Origin: Galbibacter mesophilus
GTDB taxonomy: Bacteria; Bacteroidota; Bacteroidia; Flavobacteriales; Flavobacteriaceae
Direction of reading: 5' to 3'
DNA: 64,000 nucleotides
Assembly: GCF_023721415.1 (NCBI RefSeq)
Contig: NZ_JAMQVC010000001.1
Span: 1,240,001-1,304,000, forward strand
The notes under the pieces are model-generated. The model saw only the letters and a list, made by a program, of their open reading frames with translations. It had not been told where the DNA came from and did no database searches. Position numbers and translations under genes: made by a program. Below are positions 32,754-42,924 of the stretch, in pieces (the stretch's first letter is position 1; every line of letters begins with the position of its first letter).

Positions 32754-35138
32754 CTAGGTAGTTTTTTCAACTTCAATAAAAATGGTCTTTTCATTGCCCT
32801 CTTCATCAATGGCAGTCAGCGTATGTGTTCCAACCGAAGGGAGTATGGCGACTTCATGAAAGTTTTTGGTCTTTCCTAGGTAAGTGTCATCCAGATACCA
32901 AAACACAACCGAATTGGCACTGGCATGGGCAATTTTGCATATCAGCTCGCCTGTTTCACCTTTAAAATTCTTGGTGAGCACTATTTTATTCCCATTTTTC
33001 GGGTAAATAAAGTCCATTATCTCTTTAGGTTCTCCATCGCAACCAGCGAGCATAGGGGGGAGCGTTTTATAATCCGCATTATTATTTTTGAAGTAAAACT
33101 CCATTAAAGGCGGAAGTTTAAACCAAGCTTCCGTTTTCATTTCTTCCAAAGAGTAGCAATCACCATTTACACGATACTGCTTCTTATCGTCTAGGTGAAA
33201 CAATTGGTGAAACGGACAAACATCAAAGTTTTTTCCTGCAAGGGGAACCTGCATTTCTGTGGATGGGCAAATAGGGGAGGCCAAATACCCACTAGTTTTA
33301 CATACAGTTACTTCCGTTAAGGCATCAAAAGGTGTATTAAACCAATCTCTTTTTGGAAGAAGATTAAAAACATCGAATAAAATAGGGGCGGCGCTGCTTA
33401 CTCCCGTAAGGTTGGGGCGTCCTTCCCCATCGGCATTGCCAACCCAAACCCCGACAAGGTATTTTTTGGTCACTCCAATAGCCCATGCATCGCGGTTGCC
33501 GTAACTGGTGCCTGTTTTCCAAGCTATTTCTTCAGCTGAATCAAAAAAACGCCAAGCTTCTTCTCCTGGTCTGTTTACCTCTTTTAAAGCTTCAAGGGTT
33601 AAGAAAAAGCTTCCGGCATCAAATACCGTTTTTTCAGCGGTTTTCTTTCCGAAGTCAACAATTTCTGACTCATAAAAGGTGGGTTCTCTAAATTCTTTTG
33701 AAAAGTATTCACTGGAAGTTTCAGTAAAATGATTAACCGTACCGGCCATACCGGCATACGCTTTGCTTAGGTCCCACAAGCTGCTTTCCGCGCCTCCCAA
33801 AATAAGGGAGAGCCCATAATAGTTAGCCGATTTATCTATATTTTTTTGCTGAAAGTATTTTAGTTGTGTCCTAAATTTTTGTAGTCCGTAATCCTGCAGC
33901 AATCGCACGGCGGGAACATTTAAAGAGCGTGCCAAAGCGGTATGTGCAGGAACCGCACCTGTATATTCTTTCTCAAAATTTTCGGGTTGATAGCCTCCAA
34001 TTTTTGTTGGAACATCGGCTACCAAGCTATTGGGAAGCAGTTCGCCGCTATCTAACATAGCAGCATAAAGAAAAGGTTTTAACGTACTCCCCGTACTTCT
34101 CGGTGCCTGAATAACATCTACATCTTTTTGATGCTTTTTAGTGGTAGGAGTATTCCCAACGTACGCCAATAGTTTTCTAGTTTCAATATCCATTACCAAA
34201 ACACCCGCATTAAAAACGTTATTTTGCCTAAGATTGTCATAATGCCTTTTTACGATGATGTTGGTTCGTTGTTGTAATTCGAGACTTACGCTTGTTGTTG
34301 TAATTTTTCCCTCTTCTTTGTTTTTAACCAATTGCAATAAATGCGTTGCGTGCTGCGGAAGGGGGAATGGCTTTTCGGGCAAAGGTTCTGTTATGGCCAG
34401 ACGGTACGTAAGCGAATCTATATCTTTTGTGTCAACTAACTTTTTAAGTAATCGGTTTCTTTTTTGTAATAGACGCGCTTTGTTTTTCCCTGGATAAATA
34501 AGGGAAGGAGCATTGGGCAAAACAGCCAGGGTGGCGGTCTCTGCCCAAGAAAGCTGGTGGGAAGGAATGCCAAAATAGCGCCAAGATGCTACTTCCAAAC
34601 CTACCACATTCCCTCCAAAAGGGGCATGTGTAGCATACAATTGTAAAATTTCATCTTTGGTATGGCGAAATTCCAGTCGGGTAGCCAGAATAATTTCTAT
34701 CAATTTCTCAAAATAGGTCCGGTTTTTACCCGCTCTTGAGAGACGGATTACCTGTTGGGTAAGCGTACTTCCACCCCGAATTATCTCTCCCGCCTCAATA
34801 TTTTCTGAAAAAGCTTTGAGTATAGAAACCGGATTAAACCCCGGATGCTGATAGAAATAACCGTCTTCAAAAGCGATTATACTTTTCTTGAATTTCTCTG
34901 GAAGACTGTCGCTGGAAGGAAAACGCCACTGCTCATCCTTTGCAATTTGCGCACCAAGCAATTGTCCCTTTTTATCAAGGATTACGGTGGAAAACGGACT
35001 GTCAAACAATGGCTTCGGAAGCGAAAAATAATACCCAACAAGTAAAAGAACGGCAGCAATGATTAAAATCCGCCGCCTTTTAGTTCGAAAAGGGCCTTTT
35101 CTTTGTTTCCTATTTTTTACTGAACCACTTTTACCCAT
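32754..35138 (-). CDS. pbpC: Penicillin-binding protein 1C
   Basis: A 794-residue bifunctional peptidoglycan synthase. Order: cytoplasmic basic tail, membrane helix (about 25-43), GT51 glycosyltransferase with EDGYFYQHPGFN and GGSTLTQQVIRLSRAG, a transpeptidase with the S-x-x-K motif in TGSTLKPF, KTG in AWKTGTSYGNRDAWAIG, and a C-terminal BiPBP_C domain (about 700-790). It overlaps the upstream alpha-2-macroglobulin gene by 22 bp. This coupling is known in bacteria, where Pbp1C is thought to repair wall damage after attack while the macroglobulin traps proteases. Confidence 0.96.
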   Translation of the reverse strand: MGKSGSVKNRKQRKGPFRTKRRRILIIAAVLLLVGYYFSLPKPLFDSPFSTVILDKKGQLLGAQIAKDEQWRFPSSDSLPEKFKKSIIAFEDGYFYQHPGFNPVSILKAFSENIEAGEIIRGGSTLTQQVIRLSRAGKNRTYFEKLIEIILATRLEFRHTKDEILQLYATHAPFGGNVVGLEVASWRYFGIPSHQLSWAETATLAVLPNAPSLIYPGKNKARLLQKRNRLLKKLVDTKDIDSLTYRLAITEPLPEKPFPLPQHATHLLQLVKNKEEGKITTTSVSLELQQRTNIIVKRHYDNLRQNNVFNAGVLVMDIETRKLLAYVGNTPTTKKHQKDVDVIQAPRSTGSTLKPFLYAAMLDSGELLPNSLVADVPTKIGGYQPENFEKEYTGAVPAHTALARSLNVPAVRLLQDYGLQKFRTQLKYFQQKNIDKSANYYGLSLILGGAESSLWDLSKAYAGMAGTVNHFTETSSEYFSKEFREPTFYESEIVDFGKKTAEKTVFDAGSFFLTLEALKEVNRPGEEAWRFFDSAEEIAWKTGTSYGNRDAWAIGVTKKYLVGVWVGNADGEGRPNLTGVSSAAPILFDVFNLLPKRDWFNTPFDALTEVTVCKTSGYLASPICPSTEMQVPLAGKNFDVCPFHQLFHLDDKKQYRVNGDCYSLEEMKTEAWFKLPPLMEFYFKNNNADYKTLPPMLAGCDGEPKEIMDFIYPKNGNKIVLTKNFKGETGELICKIAHASANSVVFWYLDDTYLGKTKNFHEVAILPSVGTHTLTAIDEEGNEKTIFIEVEKTT

Positions 35139-38100
35139 TTGCCTTTCGTTCTCACCATAAAATCATCGTCATACATAGCTTCCGCCTGTATCCCGGGCAA
35201 ATAATAGTTCCCCAAATAGGATGCATTTAATAGCACTCTAAACGTTTTGCTTTCGTTTTCCTGTATATCAAAATAGAAATTGGCACGGTCATCCCGTAAA
35301 TCGGTATAGTTGGCTGGATTTTCTTCAAACGCTCCAACGTCAGTAAATCGTGTATTTATAATTTCCCATCCGCTGGGGAATATTTCGGTAAGCGCTACGT
35401 TTTTAATAGCCTCCGCTTTTGCATTGGTAATAGTGACTTCAGCAATAAAATTAGTGCCCTGCGTAAGAGTGGAAATATCCATTGGTTTGCCGTCATATCC
35501 TTTGTAAGAAATAAGCGCTTTTAAATTTCTTGTTTCTGTTTTTTCTTCGCCAACCGGAAGTTTGCCACTGGTTAAAACACGTATAAAAACGGTATTATCT
35601 CTTTTGTTTTTTACCTGAATACTATTAGAGGTTCCTTTTATTGGAAGACTTCTATTGGCAAGTGTTTTTTCACTGTCAATGTTTTTTGTAGCTCCATTAA
35701 TTGAATAAGTTAACTGTATGCCTTTCCCTCCGATAAAGGAAGCGAATTTAGCCATTGCCAACAAGCCGTAAGCGGTTGTTTGTGTACTCATATATTCTTT
35801 TGAAGAAAGGTCTTTTGCAATCATTTGTGCCAAATCTTGAGCCTTTTCTTTATTTTTCAAAAGAATAAGTGTTTCCAAAGCCATGGCTCTGTTTCTTTTC
35901 GTAGACCCAAAAGTGTAATAATCGTATTCCACTGGGGCAAAATTGATATTTGCTGAATTAAAAACTACTTCGGCAGCTTCTTTCTGTCCAATGAGCGCAT
36001 AGGCAGCTGCCAATCGGTGTTTAGCTTCGTTGGAAATACTGGAAGTTTCCCGTAAACGATTCATTGAAGGAACATCGGCATTTCCCGATAATGCTAATGT
36101 AAACAGTCGGTAAGCTTGTGATAAATCAGAGTTATAGTTCGTGTACCGCCATTGTTTCGCCATTTGCTGTTGGTAGCGAACCCATTTCGATTTGAAACTG
36201 ATAGGCAGCACATATCCTTTCTTTTCTGCTTCCAATAAGAAATGCCCTGCAAAGGAAGTTCCCCAATCGCTTGGTTGACTTTGCCCTAACCAATAGGAAA
36301 ACCCTCCATTGGGTAATTGAAAGTTTTCAAGTCGGTCGATTGCTTTTTCAATATTTTGCTGTATTTTCTTCTTTTTATCAAAAGTAAGGTCAAAAATATC
36401 CGTTAGGAATAATTGGGGAAAGGCTGCTGAAGTGGTTTGTTCCACGCAACCATGCGGATACCTAATTAAATATTCCAATCTACCGGAAAAGTTCATTGGC
36501 GGTAAAGTGGAGAATTCTATTTGAGCACTGTTGCTGCCTTTTATACCGAAAGTTTCAAAGGCAATTTCCTGAGTAGCATTGGGTTCTAAAATAATTTCTT
36601 GAGCGATGGTTGAATACGGATTCGGATTTACTACGTCCATTTCAATTTCATAGGAAGCTTTTTCTTTACCGGAAGTTGCATTCACCTTAATTTGTCCAAT
36701 TCCAGTAATATCATTCACTTGAATATCAAAATAAACCATTTTTTCATCCGGTTCGCTAAATGAAATCACCTTGGTTTTTTCTCCAAGAATGGTAAAAGCA
36801 TTGTCTTCCGAAAGGGAAACCGTTACATTTTTAATGTTTTTTTCCATTGCAAAAACCGTTACTGGAAGAGTAACCGTCTCTTTGGAAGTAAGCTTACGCG
36901 GCGCTGATGCCAAAACCATTACCGGTTTTTTAACGGGAGTTGATTTTTCTGCAACTCCATATGCGTTTTCAGCTACATTTCCAGCAATAACCATCGTTCG
37001 AACGGCACCGATATATTTTGGGACATCAATTATATGAGTTTTGCTACTGTTTTCAGCTAATTCAAACGGACCGTAGTAGCGAACCATTGGTTTAAAACGG
37101 TTGGCTTTTTTGTTTTTTGCGCCCGCGGCCATGCCATCACCACCAATACTAAATACTTGGTCTACTTGTCCGCCAAAAGCCCCAATAACATCATCATAGA
37201 TATCCCAGGTTTTTACACCTAGTGCTTCGCGCGCAAAAAAGTCATCCCAAGGATTCGGGGTTTTAAACCTTGTTAAATCCAATAATCCTTCATCTACAAC
37301 GGCAAGCGTATATGTCATTGCCTTTCCATTTTTTTCATCCACTTTCACTCTGTATTTTTCTTCAGGTCTTAAAGTACTGGGCATGCTAATGGTTGGTTCT
37401 AAAATGGTTTTCGGATTGGTTACCGAGATAGGAATAACACCATACATGCGTATCGGTGCATCATTTAGAGTGGAAGCGTGAGGTTGCAGCAACGAAATAT
37501 GAATGTACACATTTGGAGCGTACAGGTCTTCTATGGGAAGCTCAAATTTAGTTTCGTCTTTTTGTGGAATGACCCACATTGAATTAATTACTTCATTTCC
37601 GTTTTCAATCGTTACCAAAGCTCTGCCGCCTTCACTGGAAGGAAAGGTTACAATGGCATTTTCTCCTACTTGATAATCTTCCTTATCAGAAGAAAAAACA
37701 AGCATTGTTGCCGCTTCAGGGTCTTGGTTTTTAGATTTTCCAGCCCAACCTGGCCAATCGAAATAAACCGTTTGTCCGGTGGCGTGTCCACTTTCAGGGT
37801 CTTCTACACGCACCAAATACCGTCCCCACTCCGGATATTTCAATTCAAATTTAAAAGTAGCTTTCCCGTTGTTTTCTGTTCGTATTTTTTTAGAGAAAAC
37901 CTCTTGCTGATAATTATCGGCATTAAACGTTGATAGGTTATCTGCAGAGGTGTCCCACCACCATCGCCAATCTATTTTGTAGATGGAGACTTTTAAATTG
38001 TTTACAGACTTTGGTTTTCCATTTTCGTCTACTGTGGCTATTTCAAAAGTGTGCTTTTCGTCAGTAAGAAGCATGTTTCTCGCCGCGTCCCCATCAGGAA

Positions 38101-40651
38101 CTCTTAAACCAACATAGGTGTTATACGGAGAATACGTTTTAGAAAAAACATCCGTGCTAAAATCGCCACCGTTTTCATAGACTTTTGTTACAAAAGAAGC
38201 TTTTAGCATTCCCGGTGCCTTGTTTTCAAGTTGAGGTTGTAAGCTGAAAGAAGCTTTTCCTTCGCTGTTTATTTTGCCGTCAAAAACGGTTTGATCTTCC
38301 ACGGAAAATCTGCGGGTTGGGTCATCGAAAACATAATTGGAGAAGTTATCGAAGCTTGTTTTCGTTGCTGAAAACATTGCTTTAACATCCGTTTTCATAT
38401 TCCTGGCAACAGCTCCGTGCAACCAATTAACGCTTAGATTCCCTTTAATGGGTTTGTTGGAAGAAAGAAGATCCTCATTAAAATCAACTTTAATTTTTAA
38501 GCGGTTGGGTTTAATGGTTTCAATATTTAATTGTTTTGAAAATGTAGCTCCGCCGACTTTAATTTTGGCGGTCCATTTCCCTGTGGGTGCAGTAATATCT
38601 GTTACGGTATTGAAATTGTAAAAGCCACCAACGCTGGTATTTTGAATTTTCTTATCGACCACTTTCCCATAAGGATCGGTTAACTCAAACTTTATAGGGT
38701 GGGTGTCCGGAATTTTACTGCTTTTATCATTCAGAATAAAGTTTAGAAAAATTGAATCTCCTGGCCGCCAAACTCCTCTTTCGCCGTAAATAAAGCCTTT
38801 AATTCCTTTTTGCAGTTCTCTTCCAGCGACGTCAAACTTACTTACCGATAGTGAATTTCCGTCGTTTAGTTTGAGGTAGGTTTTTTGATTGTTTCTTTCT
38901 GCGATAACAAAATATACAGGAGCGGGAGCATCAAAAATGTCGGTGCCCGAAGCTTCTGTAATTAAGTCGCCAATAGGTTGTTGTTGGTAATTGTAAAAAG
39001 TAACTTTTGTACCGGCAAGCGGGTCTGTTGTAATTAAATTGTTGACGCTAATAAAATAGCTTTCGTTTTTTCCTTTTTTAACGGTTAAGCCAATATCGCT
39101 GGCAATTATATTAGTTTTTACGGTTTTGTTGTAGTAGTAAGAATTGCTACAGGGATTTTCTCTTTCGTTCCAATTGTAATCTTGGTAATAATCGTTGTCC
39201 CAATAGGTGTTTTGGGTTGTTGGTGACCATTCTTCAGAAGTAGCAACATCATTTTTAAAATTACTGTAATCGTTTAGTTCAAAAGCTTCTGTATTGGTAT
39301 AATTATCACAAGAATAGGAGCTGTATTTTCTTCCGAAGGAAAACTCCACACGATAAATAGCACCGGGGTCTGGCGTAATAAGTTCCCTTAAATCTACCGC
39401 ATAAGCATGCCAATTCCCTGTGTTTTTGGTAAGGTTACTTTGCAGTTCTATCGCCTTTTTAGCTACAGGTCTGGCTACGGATCTTAAGTTGCCGGTTCCG
39501 TTGATGTCTTCATTTTGTAAATACTGAAGGATGTTGTTTTCATAAATTTTAATAACCGTAACGTCAACGGCTTTTAAGTTAACCGCTTCAAAATTGATTT
39601 TAAGGTTGTTTGAAGATGGCAAAATAGTCCCGCTACTTAATAAACGCACTTGAGGCTTTAACTGTTCAAAAGCGATGTTTTCAGAAAAAATATTCTTCAG
39701 CTTATAACCATCAACACTTTGCACGCCTTGAAAAATAGTGAGCTGACTAACCCCTTTTATTTTTTGGTTTGGATAGGCTTTTAATACGTTTCCGTCGATA
39801 ATAAATTTTAGTTCCTCCGCACCTTTTAAAGTAATAAGTCCATCGAGGTTTTGGGATTTATTTAATGGATCGGAAAAATTGATTTCCAAATATTGATTTT
39901 CACCTTGAAATGAGATAACATCTACAACGGAAAAATTGTTTTTACCTCGAATCTTAATTTTCGCGTCACCTTTTTCATTAATATCCATGGATTTTCCGTC
40001 CCATTGAATCTCAATTTCAGAATCTTCATCAAACCGTTGTATACTATCTATTGTAAATGGAATTTGTGTTCCTTCGGAAGTTAATTCGTCAAACTTTATG
40101 GAAAGTGTTTTTCCATTTTGATAAGCGCTCACAACTCCTTTAGCGTTCTCTAAAGAAACGACATCGCTGCTGCGGAAACTACCTTCTAAATATTGCCAAT
40201 CTTTGGAATAGGACTGCAAGTTTCCTGTGGTTACATTAAACTCTTGCTTAATCGTTTTTATTTTAAATGCAAACTCATGAAATTCTGAAGGCAAATCGTC
40301 GATGAGTCGGTCTAAGTCTAAAGTAAACGTGTATTCTTTGTCTTGCTGAAAACCGTTTTCGGGAATAAAAGCAACTGTTTGATTGTTTAGTGCCACCACT
40401 TTCCCTTCGGTATGCGGGGAAACTGAAAAAAGTCCGTCCTCTAAAATTTCATTTTCTTCCAAAGTAGAAGAAGGGTTTCTTAAAACAACTCGAACATCCG
40501 ATTTTGCTGAAACAATACCTGCCGAAACATCGGAAACATACGGTCGGAATTTGTGCAGGTTTTCTTGGTACTCTTTGGCTTCCTCCTGTTTGTTTTTACA
40601 ACCTAAAGTTACAATGGCTAAAAGGCAGATAAATATATTTTTTATGGACAT
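35117..40651 (-). CDS. Bacterial alpha-2-macroglobulin, lipoprotein with thioester
   Basis: About 1844 residues from the ATG at 40651, which gives a lipoprotein signal (CLLAIVTLGC, Cys18); the frame extends to 40705 but without a signal there. It has MG domains, an MG2-type segment (FIYGERGVWRPGDSIFLNFILND), the bait and A2M regions, and the intact thioester motif GCVEQ at about residues 1401-1405 (bases 36437-36451) within RYPHGCVEQTTSAAFPQL. Thioester proteins of this group covalently trap attacking proteases in the periplasm. It is followed by overlapping pbpC and preceded 13 bp upstream by a small membrane-protein gene. Confidence 0.95.
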   Translation of the reverse strand: MSIKNIFICLLAIVTLGCKNKQEEAKEYQENLHKFRPYVSDVSAGIVSAKSDVRVVLRNPSSTLEENEILEDGLFSVSPHTEGKVVALNNQTVAFIPENGFQQDKEYTFTLDLDRLIDDLPSEFHEFAFKIKTIKQEFNVTTGNLQSYSKDWQYLEGSFRSSDVVSLENAKGVVSAYQNGKTLSIKFDELTSEGTQIPFTIDSIQRFDEDSEIEIQWDGKSMDINEKGDAKIKIRGKNNFSVVDVISFQGENQYLEINFSDPLNKSQNLDGLITLKGAEELKFIIDGNVLKAYPNQKIKGVSQLTIFQGVQSVDGYKLKNIFSENIAFEQLKPQVRLLSSGTILPSSNNLKINFEAVNLKAVDVTVIKIYENNILQYLQNEDINGTGNLRSVARPVAKKAIELQSNLTKNTGNWHAYAVDLRELITPDPGAIYRVEFSFGRKYSSYSCDNYTNTEAFELNDYSNFKNDVATSEEWSPTTQNTYWDNDYYQDYNWNERENPCSNSYYYNKTVKTNIIASDIGLTVKKGKNESYFISVNNLITTDPLAGTKVTFYNYQQQPIGDLITEASGTDIFDAPAPVYFVIAERNNQKTYLKLNDGNSLSVSKFDVAGRELQKGIKGFIYGERGVWRPGDSIFLNFILNDKSSKIPDTHPIKFELTDPYGKVVDKKIQNTSVGGFYNFNTVTDITAPTGKWTAKIKVGGATFSKQLNIETIKPNRLKIKVDFNEDLLSSNKPIKGNLSVNWLHGAVARNMKTDVKAMFSATKTSFDNFSNYVFDDPTRRFSVEDQTVFDGKINSEGKASFSLQPQLENKAPGMLKASFVTKVYENGGDFSTDVFSKTYSPYNTYVGLRVPDGDAARNMLLTDEKHTFEIATVDENGKPKSVNNLKVSIYKIDWRWWWDTSADNLSTFNADNYQQEVFSKKIRTENNGKATFKFELKYPEWGRYLVRVEDPESGHATGQTVYFDWPGWAGKSKNQDPEAATMLVFSSDKEDYQVGENAIVTFPSSEGGRALVTIENGNEVINSMWVIPQKDETKFELPIEDLYAPNVYIHISLLQPHASTLNDAPIRMYGVIPISVTNPKTILEPTISMPSTLRPEEKYRVKVDEKNGKAMTYTLAVVDEGLLDLTRFKTPNPWDDFFAREALGVKTWDIYDDVIGAFGGQVDQVFSIGGDGMAAGAKNKKANRFKPMVRYYGPFELAENSSKTHIIDVPKYIGAVRTMVIAGNVAENAYGVAEKSTPVKKPVMVLASAPRKLTSKETVTLPVTVFAMEKNIKNVTVSLSEDNAFTILGEKTKVISFSEPDEKMVYFDIQVNDITGIGQIKVNATSGKEKASYEIEMDVVNPNPYSTIAQEIILEPNATQEIAFETFGIKGSNSAQIEFSTLPPMNFSGRLEYLIRYPHGCVEQTTSAAFPQLFLTDIFDLTFDKKKKIQQNIEKAIDRLENFQLPNGGFSYWLGQSQPSDWGTSFAGHFLLEAEKKGYVLPISFKSKWVRYQQQMAKQWRYTNYNSDLSQAYRLFTLALSGNADVPSMNRLRETSSISNEAKHRLAAAYALIGQKEAAEVVFNSANINFAPVEYDYYTFGSTKRNRAMALETLILLKNKEKAQDLAQMIAKDLSSKEYMSTQTTAYGLLAMAKFASFIGGKGIQLTYSINGATKNIDSEKTLANRSLPIKGTSNSIQVKNKRDNTVFIRVLTSGKLPVGEEKTETRNLKALISYKGYDGKPMDISTLTQGTNFIAEVTITNAKAEAIKNVALTEIFPSGWEIINTRFTDVGAFEENPANYTDLRDDRANFYFDIQENESKTFRVLLNASYLGNYYLPGIQAEAMYDDDFMVRTKGKWVKVVQ

Positions 40652-40664
40652 GACATTATTAAGA

Positions 40665-41084
40665 TTAAATTCCGTAGCCACCGTAGTGTGCTTTAAAATA
40701 TGCACTAAATGCTTTCAAGAGATTTTCGAAGTTTTCATTGTGTTTTATCGCTATTTCTTTAATTAGCTTTCTCAATTTAAACTTTTTTCTAAACCCAAAG
40801 AAAACCATTGTAAAAAGGGAAATGCTCACAGCCCCAACGAAAATAACCACTCCATTTCTAATCAGGGAATAAGTATCCATTGGGTATTCTTTTCCTGCAA
40901 AAATAAGGTTGTAAAGAACAATGCCAACAATGAGTACAAACAGACAAGCAATCGTATAGTTTTCTAATTTGGCTGCTTCTCTGTACAATTTTGATAGTTG
41001 TTTTAGCTCCTTTTCTATTATTTCTAATTTAGGTGATGTTGGATTCTGTTGAGGTTTGGTACTTTGTTCTTCCTTTCTTATCAT
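40665..41084 (-). CDS. Small membrane protein upstream of the alpha-2-macroglobulin gene
   Basis: A 139-residue protein. A charged N-terminal region with helical coiled-coil character (KLEIIEKELKQLSKLYREAAKLENY, about 19-43) is followed by two membrane helices (about 44-64 and 76-96), a basic loop FRKKFKLRKLIKEIAIKH, and a Tyr/Gly-rich end. I do not recognise a family. It lies 13 bp before the macroglobulin gene and 32 bp after the isoaspartyl peptidase gene, all leftward, so it may belong to the same operon and envelope-defence role. That role is inference only. Confidence 0.65.
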   Translation of the reverse strand: MIRKEEQSTKPQQNPTSPKLEIIEKELKQLSKLYREAAKLENYTIACLFVLIVGIVLYNLIFAGKEYPMDTYSLIRNGVVIFVGAVSISLFTMVFFGFRKKFKLRKLIKEIAIKHNENFENLLKAFSAYFKAHYGGYGI

Positions 41085-41116
41085 TCTTTATGTAAACTAT
41101 ATTCTTTACAAAAGAA

Positions 41117-42187
41117 CTAATTATTTGCATAAATACCAATATAAAGTTCTCCATCACCATTCATGGAAGCTCTGTACATTCCCGCAGTGTTAAATTCCAT
41201 TGCTACATTTCCTTTATGATCTATGGCAATTATACCACCGTTTCCACCCATTTTCGGTAATTTTTCCTGAATCACTTTTCGCGCCGATTCCTGCAGAGAT
41301 TTATTTCCATATTCCATCATGGCGGAAATATCATAAGCAATTACGCCGCGTATAAAATATTCTCCCCATCCAGTGGAAGAAACAGCACAGGTTGCGTTAT
41401 TGGCATACGTCCCAGCTCCAATTATTGGCGCATCGCCAACACGCCCCCATTTTTTATTGGTCATTCCTCCTGTGGAAGTTCCTGCGGCAAGATTCCCATG
41501 TTTATCTAAAGCAGCACAACCCACAGTTCCGAATTTATCGTCTTTAATGTATGGGTCGTAAAAAGCAGTTTTATCATCATGATCCAGTTCTACTTTTTCT
41601 CTTTTCTGAGCTCTTTTCAATGATTTCATACGGTTTTCAGTAAAAAAATAGGATGAATCCACCATTTCAATGCCTTGCTCTTTAGCAAATTGTTCGGCTC
41701 CATCGCGGGCGAACATGACATGCTCTGATTTTTCCATTACCGCTCTTGCCAAGTTTATAGGATTTTTTACAGTTGTAACTCCAGCAACGGCTCCTGCATT
41801 TAATGTTTTTCCATCCATAATGGAGGCATCCAATTCATTTTTCCCATCATTGGTAAAAACAGCACCTTTACCCGCGTTAAAAAGTGGAGAGTCTTCTAAA
41901 ACATTGATTGTTTTTTCAATAGCGTCTAGACTTGTACCCCCTTTTTCTAGAATTGCATATCCTGTTTGTATGGCTTCGGTAAGTTTTGCTTTGTAGGCAG
42001 CTTCGAGCGAGTCGCTCATGTTTTCTTTTAATATAGTTCCAGCACCACCGTGAAGTACAATACCAAAATTATTTTCGTTTGGTTTTTGAGGCTTTTCTGT
42101 AGATTTTTCAATGGTTTCAGTCGATTTTTTTTCTTCGCAAGCGCTAAAAATCAGTAAGCTAAGCAAGATGTATGCAATTTTTTTCAT
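41117..42187 (-). CDS. Isoaspartyl peptidase / L-asparaginase (Ntn-hydrolase), lipoprotein
   Basis: A 356-residue precursor with a lipoprotein signal (LLSLLIFSAC, Cys17). The self-cleavage site is visible: T221 in DKFGTVGCAALDKHGNLAAGTSTGG would become the new N-terminal nucleophile of the beta chain. Other family parts are IVLHGGAGTI, NAGKGAVFTNDGKNELDASIMDG and NNATCAVSSTGWGEYFIRGV. The enzyme hydrolyses isoaspartyl dipeptides and asparagine. It is exported, unlike the cytoplasmic Escherichia coli form in some reports. It is the first gene of an apparent leftward cluster with the macroglobulin and pbpC. Confidence 0.95.
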   Translation of the reverse strand: MKKIAYILLSLLIFSACEEKKSTETIEKSTEKPQKPNENNFGIVLHGGAGTILKENMSDSLEAAYKAKLTEAIQTGYAILEKGGTSLDAIEKTINVLEDSPLFNAGKGAVFTNDGKNELDASIMDGKTLNAGAVAGVTTVKNPINLARAVMEKSEHVMFARDGAEQFAKEQGIEMVDSSYFFTENRMKSLKRAQKREKVELDHDDKTAFYDPYIKDDKFGTVGCAALDKHGNLAAGTSTGGMTNKKWGRVGDAPIIGAGTYANNATCAVSSTGWGEYFIRGVIAYDISAMMEYGNKSLQESARKVIQEKLPKMGGNGGIIAIDHKGNVAMEFNTAGMYRASMNGDGELYIGIYANN

Positions 42188-42281
42188 AAAAAAGAGTTAT
42201 GTTTAAAGTAGCGATACACTAAAGTAAACTATTCCCAATTCTTACCCAACTCATACCCGCTCTTTATTTAAAGATGTAAAA

Positions 42282-42289
42282 TACTTTTG
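42282..42289 (+). promoter_or_regulatory. Predicted -7 box (TACTTTTG) of the CAP gene
   Basis: TACTTTTG matches TAnnTTTG and lies 44 bp before the ATG of the CAP lipoprotein. Confidence 0.45.
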
Positions 42290-42333
42290 GGGTCCCATTT
42301 CTCACACATGTACGTTTTTAAACGACATTTATA

Positions 42334-42834
42334 ATGAGAAAATTTAGAATAATGATTTCCTTTTTATTTGCAATTGCATTTTTGCTTTCATGTTCAAATG
42401 AAGAACTTCAAGAAGAAAGCTTTATAGACGAAGCACAGCTGCGGAATACAGTTAAAAGTATCGAGCAGGAGGTATATTTGTTGGTGAACGACTATCGTAT
42501 TCAGGAAAAATTAACTCCGTTGGAATATAGCAATTTAGCTTATCCTTTTGCTGAAGAACAAACGCGATATATGATTTCGAGTGGACATATGAAACACAAT
42601 AATTTTAACGAAAGAGCTACTTCTTTAGCCAACGTAACCGATGCTGTTTCTGTAGCAGAAAATATAGCGATGAATTATCCAACCGGGAAAGAAGCTGTGG
42701 CTGGTTGGATTTCAAGTGCAGGACATTTAAAAAACATCAAAGGAGACTTTACCCATACAGCGATTAGCGTTGCGGGTGATAAAAATGGTGTTCTCTATTT
42801 CACTCAGCTCTTCTACCGGGCGCCTTCAGAATAA
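42334..42834 (+). CDS. CAP (SCP/PR1) domain lipoprotein
   Basis: A 166-residue lipoprotein (signal FAIAFLLSC, Cys20). The CAP fold follows at about 38-162: VYLLVNDYRIQEKLTPLEYSNLAYPFAEEQTRYMISSGHMKHNNFNERA, then AENIAMNYPTGKEAVAGWISSAGHLKNI and the closing THTAISVAGDKNGVLYFTQLFYR. The His and Glu residues of the CAP cavity (GHMKHNNF, AENIA, GHLKNI) are present. Bacterial CAP proteins have mostly unknown envelope roles. It is monocistronic. Confidence 0.9.
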   Translation: MRKFRIMISFLFAIAFLLSCSNEELQEESFIDEAQLRNTVKSIEQEVYLLVNDYRIQEKLTPLEYSNLAYPFAEEQTRYMISSGHMKHNNFNERATSLANVTDAVSVAENIAMNYPTGKEAVAGWISSAGHLKNIKGDFTHTAISVAGDKNGVLYFTQLFYRAPSE

Positions 42835-42924
42835 ATATTTTATATCACGATTGATCAAATTCAGTGAAATGCTTCTCCTTTCAATGGAAGTTACTTACTT
42901 TTAGAGTACTTAATTATTTCTGAA

